This document shows positions 59,588 through 64,000 of a DNA stretch of 64,000 bases, piece after piece. Each line of letters begins with the position of its first letter. Positions within the stretch are counted from its first letter, which is position 1. This DNA is from Microbacterium arabinogalactanolyticum (GTDB lineage: Bacteria; Actinomycetota; Actinomycetes; Actinomycetales; Microbacteriaceae). The notes below the pieces were generated by a model, which was not told where the DNA came from, did no database searches, and was given only the letters and a program-made list of their open reading frames with translations. Location of the stretch: the NCBI RefSeq assembly GCF_030268005.1, contig NZ_BRZC01000007.1, forward strand, positions 1 to 64,000, in the 5' to 3' direction. The position numbers and the translations under genes are program-made.

Positions 59588-59620
59588 TCCCGGAGCCGGC
59601 CGGCATCACCCGCGACGACG

Positions 59621-60493
59621 TCAGCTCGCCTTCTTGCGCCCGCCGGACTTCGCGGTCTTCTTCTCGGCGTCCTTCTTCTCGGCATCCTTCTTCCCACCGG
59701 CGCGTTCCGCCTTGGAGCGCTCGACGCTGGCGCGCAGCGCCTCCATCAGGTCGATGACCTCGCCGCCGTCGCCCTCGCCCTCCTCGGCGAAGGTCTCGGC
59801 TGCGTCGAACGTCTCGCCGGCCTTGATCTTCGCGTCGATGAGCGTACGCAGCTCCTTCTGATACTCGTCCACGAACGACTCCGGCTCGAAGTCGCTGGAG
59901 TAGCTGTCGACCAGGGATGCCGAGAGCTCGAGCTCCTTGTCGCTGATCTTCACGTCCTCGTCCAGCGACGGGAACGCCGCCTCGCGCACCTCGTCCGCCC
60001 AGAGCAGCGTCTGCAGCACGAGCACGTCTCCCCGCACCCGCAGGGCGGCCAGACGGGTCTTCTGCCGCAGTGTGAATCGCACGATCGCCGTGCGGTCGGT
60101 CTGCTCGAGGGTCCGGCGCAGCAGCACATAGGCCTTGGGTGACTTGGAGTCCGGTTCGAGGTAGTAGGCGCGATCGAGGGTCAGCAGGTCGATCTGCTCG
60201 GTGGGAACGAACTCCACCACGTCGATCTCGCGGCTCTTCTCCGCCGGCAGTGCGTCGAGGTCCTTCTTGGTGAGCACCACCGTCTGACCGTCGTCGTCGA
60301 CGTAGGCCCGGTCGATGTCCGAGTAGGGCACGGTCTCGCCGTCGATCTCGCACACGCGCTGGTAGCGGATGCGACCGCCGTCCTCCGCGTGCACCTGGTG
60401 CAGCGAGATGTCATGGTCCTCGGTCGCCGAATAGACCTTCACCGGCACGTTCACCAGGCCGAAGGTCACCGCGCCCTTCCAGATGCTCCTCAT
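59621..60493 (-). CDS. ku: Ku protein for non-homologous end joining
   Basis: Ku forms a homodimeric ring on DNA ends and recruits LigD. The 290-residue protein starts MRSIWKGAVTFGLVNVPVKV and has VDVVEFVPTEQIDLLTLDRAYYLEP across the bridge. A Lys-rich tail (KKDAEKKDAEKKTAK) is present, as in many actinobacteria. The ATG at 60493 lies 6 nt after GATACT (60500-60505). It is divergent from ligD. Confidence 0.95.
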   Translation of the reverse strand: MRSIWKGAVTFGLVNVPVKVYSATEDHDISLHQVHAEDGGRIRYQRVCEIDGETVPYSDIDRAYVDDDGQTVVLTKKDLDALPAEKSREIDVVEFVPTEQIDLLTLDRAYYLEPDSKSPKAYVLLRRTLEQTDRTAIVRFTLRQKTRLAALRVRGDVLVLQTLLWADEVREAAFPSLDEDVKISDKELELSASLVDSYSSDFEPESFVDEYQKELRTLIDAKIKAGETFDAAETFAEEGEGDGGEVIDLMEALRASVERSKAERAGGKKDAEKKDAEKKTAKSGGRKKAS

Positions 60494-60559
60494 CACACAA
60501 GTATCACCAGTCACAGTGGTTCCGGCCAGGGGCTTGCGCCGCCCGGCTAATCTGTCCCC
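60494..60559. promoter_or_regulatory. Back-to-back leaderless promoters of ku and ligD
   Basis: The 66-bp gap holds GATACT for ku (60500-60505, minus) and TAATCT for ligD (60548-60553, plus), each 6 nt before its ATG. The two -35 zones fall in the shared middle, so one factor could control both. Confidence 0.5.
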
Positions 60560-63034
60560 ATGGCAGCGAGCGGGCAGGTCGTGCAGATCGACGGCCGGCG
60601 CCTGCGCGTCACCAACCTCGACAAGGTCGTCTATCCGGAGACCGGCACCACCAAGGGCGAGATCCTCGCCTACGTCTCACGGGTCGCGCCGGTCATGCTG
60701 CCGCACGTGCGCGGGCGGCCGGTCACGCGGAAGCGCTGGGTCGACGGCGTCGGCACGGCTGATGCCCCGGCCGAGAGCTTCTTCACGAAGCAGCTCGAGC
60801 AGGGGGCGCCCGACTGGGTCAGGCGGATGCCGATCGAGCACTCCGACGGACCCAAGGAGTACCCGCTCGCCGACGATGCCGCGACGCTGGTGTGGTTCGC
60901 TCAGATCGCCGCGCTCGAGCTGCACGTGCCGCAGTGGCGGTTCACGCATTCCGGCGGCCGCGGCCGGCCCGACCGGCTCGTGCTGGACCTCGATCCCGGC
61001 CCCGGAGTGGGGCTCGCGGAGTGCGCGGAGGTGGCGCGGATCGCCCGCGGCTTCCTCTCCGGTATGGGACTGGAGCCGATGCCGGTGACCAGCGGCAGCA
61101 AGGGCATCCACCTTTACGCCCGCCTGCCGACCGCCGATGACGGCACCGGCCTGCAGAGCAGCGACGAGGTGTCCGCCGTCGCGAAGGAGCTCGCCCGGCT
61201 CATCGAGGCGGATCATCCCGACCTCGCCACGCGAACCATGGCGAAGTCCGCGCGCGGGGGGAAGGTCTTCATCGACTGGAGCCAGAACAGCGCCTCCAAG
61301 ACGACCATCGCGCCGTACTCGCTGCGCGGGCGCGCGCGCCCGTGGGTCGCTGCCCCGCGCACCTGGGCGGAACTGGACGATCCCGCGCTGCGCCAGCTGG
61401 AGTTCGACGAGGTCCTGGAGCGGGTGGATGCCGGGATCGACCCGCTCGCGGCCCTCGCGCCGCCCAGCACGGCGCTCACCTCCTACCTCGCCAAGCGGGA
61501 TGCCGCGAAGACGCCCGAGCCTATGCCGACAACGGCCATCGCCGGTGCCCCTGGCGCACCGCGTTTCGTGATCCAGGAGCATCACGCGAGCCGCCTGCAC
61601 TACGACCTGCGCATCGAGCGCGACGGCGTGCTGATCAGCTGGGCGGTGCCCAAGGGTGTCCCGGAGACGCCGGATCGCAACCACCTGGCGGTGATGACGG
61701 AGCCGCATCCGCTGGAGTACCTGACCTTCGAGGGCGAGATCCCGCGCGGGGAGTACGGCGCCGGTTCCATGACCGTGTGGGACACCGGGACCGTGGCGCT
61801 GGAGAAGTGGCGCGACGACGAGGTGATCGGCACGTTCACCGGGCAGGCGGGCGGGCGTCTGGGATCGGCGCGGCTCGCTCTCATCCGCACCGAGGGCGAG
61901 GGCGAGAAGTCGCAGTGGCTGCTGCACCGGATGATCCCCACGCCCCACTCCAACCGCCGCTCCGCGTCGGCCGGAGCCTCCGGGGCGCGTGGGCCCGCGC
62001 TCTCTGTTCATCCGCGCGAGAGTGACCCTGCACCAGACCCTGACCAACACAGTCCCGGCGCACCCGCGTCGCCCCCCACGGCATACTCCCCCATGCTGTC
62101 GGAGACGGGCTCGCCCGGCCTCGCCCGCGGCTACGACTGGGCGGAGATCAAATGGGACGGCGTCCGCGCGATCGGGACCTGGGCCGATGGCAGGCTCACG
62201 CTCCGAGCCCGCAGCGGCACCGACATCACCGCGCGCTATCCGGAGCTCACCGCCGACGGCGCGCCGCACCTGCCGGCATCCGATGCGGTGATCGACGGCG
62301 AGATCGTCGCGTTCGACGCCCAGGGCAGGCCGAGCTTCACCCGCCTGCAGAACAGGATGCACCTGACGCGCGGCCGCGAGATCGAGCGGGAGGTGGTGCG
62401 CACGCCGGTGGTGTACCTGCTGTTCGACCTGATGCGGCTGGACGGCCACGACCTCACCCGCATGCCGCTGCGACAGCGACGCGAACTGCTGGAGCAGCTG
62501 GCATCCGATCTCGACGCGCCGGTGCAGGTGCCGCCCGTGTTCGACGACCTCGATGCGGCGATGGAGATGAGCGGGCGATACGGGCTGGAGGGCGTCGTCG
62601 CCAAGGATCCGGGATCCCCCTACCGTCCCGGGGCGCGGTCGTCGTCCTGGTTGAAGCTCAAGCACACCCGCACGCAGGAGGTGGTGGTCGTCGGCATCCG
62701 CCCCGGTCAGGGCAACCGGCGCGAGGGCATCGGCTCGCTGCTGCTCGCCGTGCCCGACGACGACGGCGCTCTGCGGTACGTCGGCCGGGTCGGCACCGGC
62801 TTCACCGATCGGATGCTGAGCGATCTGCGCGCGCGCCTGGAGCCGCTGCGCACGGGGAGCCCGGGCCTGGACGGCGTGCCCGCGCCGGACGCGTCGGACG
62901 CCGAGTGGGTGCGGCCCGAACTCGTCGGCGAGGTCGAGTTCGCGAACTGGTCGCCCAGCGGCATCCTGCGGCACTCGCGCTGGCGCGGCCTGCGCCCGGA
63001 CAAGTCCCCCGAAGAGGTGCGCCGGGAGTCCTGA
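60560..63034 (+). CDS. ligD: Multifunctional DNA ligase LigD (polymerase-phosphoesterase-ligase)
   Basis: The 824-residue protein joins three domains. Residues 1-300 are the primase-polymerase (metal site LVLDLDPGPGVG, SGSKGIHLYA). Residues about 330-475 are the 3'-phosphoesterase (FVIQEHHASRLHYDLRIERDG). After a Pro/Ser-rich linker, residues about 505-824 are the ATP-dependent ligase, with Lys531 in EIKWDGVRA and LEGVVAKDPGSPY. It repairs double-strand breaks with Ku. The domain order is that of mycobacterial LigD. Confidence 0.95.
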   Translation: MAASGQVVQIDGRRLRVTNLDKVVYPETGTTKGEILAYVSRVAPVMLPHVRGRPVTRKRWVDGVGTADAPAESFFTKQLEQGAPDWVRRMPIEHSDGPKEYPLADDAATLVWFAQIAALELHVPQWRFTHSGGRGRPDRLVLDLDPGPGVGLAECAEVARIARGFLSGMGLEPMPVTSGSKGIHLYARLPTADDGTGLQSSDEVSAVAKELARLIEADHPDLATRTMAKSARGGKVFIDWSQNSASKTTIAPYSLRGRARPWVAAPRTWAELDDPALRQLEFDEVLERVDAGIDPLAALAPPSTALTSYLAKRDAAKTPEPMPTTAIAGAPGAPRFVIQEHHASRLHYDLRIERDGVLISWAVPKGVPETPDRNHLAVMTEPHPLEYLTFEGEIPRGEYGAGSMTVWDTGTVALEKWRDDEVIGTFTGQAGGRLGSARLALIRTEGEGEKSQWLLHRMIPTPHSNRRSASAGASGARGPALSVHPRESDPAPDPDQHSPGAPASPPTAYSPMLSETGSPGLARGYDWAEIKWDGVRAIGTWADGRLTLRARSGTDITARYPELTADGAPHLPASDAVIDGEIVAFDAQGRPSFTRLQNRMHLTRGREIEREVVRTPVVYLLFDLMRLDGHDLTRMPLRQRRELLEQLASDLDAPVQVPPVFDDLDAAMEMSGRYGLEGVVAKDPGSPYRPGARSSSWLKLKHTRTQEVVVVGIRPGQGNRREGIGSLLLAVPDDDGALRYVGRVGTGFTDRMLSDLRARLEPLRTGSPGLDGVPAPDASDAEWVRPELVGEVEFANWSPSGILRHSRWRGLRPDKSPEEVRRES

Positions 63035-63955
63035 TCAGGCGTGCGTGGCCTCGCAGTCGTCGTGCCCGGCGGGCTCGAGCTGGAACGTGGAGTGCTCCAC
63101 ATCGAAATGGTCGGCCAGGCACGACTGCAGCCGGGTGAGCAGCTCTGCGGAACGGCCCTGCGCGTAGACGGACTGGGCCACGCTCACGTGCGCGGTGAAC
63201 ACCGGGGCGCCCCGGGTCAGCTGCCAGACGTGCACGTCGTGCACGTCGACGACTCCCTCGTATCCCTTCAGATGCGTGCGGATGTCGTCGACCGACATGC
63301 CCTTGGGTGCGGATTCGGCGAGCACCGAGAAGACCTCGCGCAGCAGCGAGATCGCGCGGGGCACGATCATCGCGGCGATCACGAGGGAGGCGATGGCGTC
63401 GGCGGGCATCCATCCGGTGGTGACGATCACGATGGCCGCGATGATGACCATCACCGAGCCGATCAGGTCGCCCATGACCTCCAGATACGCCCCGCGGACG
63501 TTGATGCTCTTCTCCTGCGCGCGGCTCAGCAGCCACATCGAGGCGCCGTTGGCCAGCATGCCGACGACGGCGACGGTGAGCATGACGGGACCCGCCACCT
63601 CCACCTCGCCGGGGTTGAGCAGGCGGTTCACTCCGCCGATCGCGACGCTCACGGTCAGCACGATGAGGATGATGGCGTTGATGAGCGCGGCGAACACCTC
63701 GGCGCGCTGGTAGCCGAAGGTGCGCCGGTCATCCGCGGGTCGCGCGGCGACCGCCGTCGCGATGAGTGCGATCACGAGCGCCGAGGAGTCCGTGAACATG
63801 TGCGCGGCGTCGGCCAGGAGCGCGAGTGACCCCGACAGGATCGCCCCGACGACCTGCACCACCATGATGGTGGCGGTCAGGCCGAGCGAGACGGCGAGCA
63901 GACGCCGGTGACCGGCGTCGCGGATGCCGCCCGGGGCGGGTGCGTGATCGTGCAT
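63035..63955 (-). CDS. Cation diffusion facilitator (CDF) exporter
   Basis: The 306-residue protein has six helices and a C-terminal cytoplasmic domain (VDVHDVHVWQLTRG). Helix 2 holds the metal motif HMFTD. Helix 5 has EVMGD where zinc CDFs usually have HxxxD, so the site is His-Asp/Glu-Asp. It probably exports zinc or a similar divalent ion using protons. The ATG at 63955 lies 6 nt after TAGCCT (63962-63967). Its stop abuts the ligD stop directly. Confidence 0.9.
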   Translation of the reverse strand: MHDHAPAPGGIRDAGHRRLLAVSLGLTATIMVVQVVGAILSGSLALLADAAHMFTDSSALVIALIATAVAARPADDRRTFGYQRAEVFAALINAIILIVLTVSVAIGGVNRLLNPGEVEVAGPVMLTVAVVGMLANGASMWLLSRAQEKSINVRGAYLEVMGDLIGSVMVIIAAIVIVTTGWMPADAIASLVIAAMIVPRAISLLREVFSVLAESAPKGMSVDDIRTHLKGYEGVVDVHDVHVWQLTRGAPVFTAHVSVAQSVYAQGRSAELLTRLQSCLADHFDVEHSTFQLEPAGHDDCEATHA

Positions 63956-64000
63956 GCCTCCAGGCTAGGCCGGGAAGACGCCGGTCAGCGCCGATTCCGC

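Overview
The window looks like a chromosomal core segment of a high-GC actinobacterium, most likely Microbacteriaceae and probably Microbacterium. The reasons are the roughly 70% GC coding, frequent GTG starts, ATGA/GTGA-coupled operons, the bifunctional PriA (HisA) isomerase, Ku/LigD end joining, the lexA/LysM pair and the Tad locus. These family and genus assignments are made from memory of protein motifs; no search was run. I see no insertion sequence, prophage, integrase or CRISPR array.

Layout. 1-300: probable minus-strand 5' leader and promoters of a ribosomal RNA operon lying just outside the window. 0.3-5.1 kb: a CoA-transferase, tyrS with a DUF4184 membrane protein, and a SatD-like protein facing a small membrane protein. 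5.2-12.1 kb: argCJBDFH, preceded by a possible 27-codon leader peptide rich in arginine codons. 12.1-15.2 kb: thiM and a ThiE-ThiD-TenA fusion under a TPP riboswitch. 15.2-21 kb: an epimerase, pdxH-cupin and pheST. 21-24 kb: a divergent gluconate permease and kinase. 24.1-27.6 kb: gluABCD glutamate-type ABC importer. 27.6-33.1 kb: one long minus-strand run, infC-rpmI-rplT, then trmH, response regulator, histidine kinase and a TAXI lipoprotein. 33.1-37.7 kb: a DUF1844 gene, sseB, priA, hisH, hisB, hisC. 37.7-39.1 kb: a LysM protein divergent from lexA. 39.1-45.6 kb: a GAF-domain regulator divergent from an NTF2-FMO monooxygenase, then metF-metE. 45.6-54 kb: an S9 peptidase, an AMP-forming ligase, smpB, ftsEX, prfB and an MFS transporter. 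54-58.6 kb: a Tad pilus locus. 58.6-64 kb: tRNA-Leu(UAG), a DedA protein, the divergent ku/ligD pair and a CDF cation exporter.

How genes work together. The arg, his, thi, met, phe and glu genes form tightly packed pathway operons. The regulator-kinase-TAXI set ends right beside gluABCD, and the gluA promoter carries two direct repeats one helical turn apart, so I infer a glutamate-type sensing circuit. Many monocistronic or first genes show a -10-like hexamer (TANNNT or close) 6-7 nt before the start codon, implying leaderless mRNAs. Internal genes rely on coupling or Shine-Dalgarno sites.

The most interesting items are the putative arginine leader peptide before argC, the TAXI/two-component/gluABCD arrangement, a probable AUC start for infC, a nested dyad at the satD promoter, and an inverted repeat between the GAF regulator and the monooxygenase.
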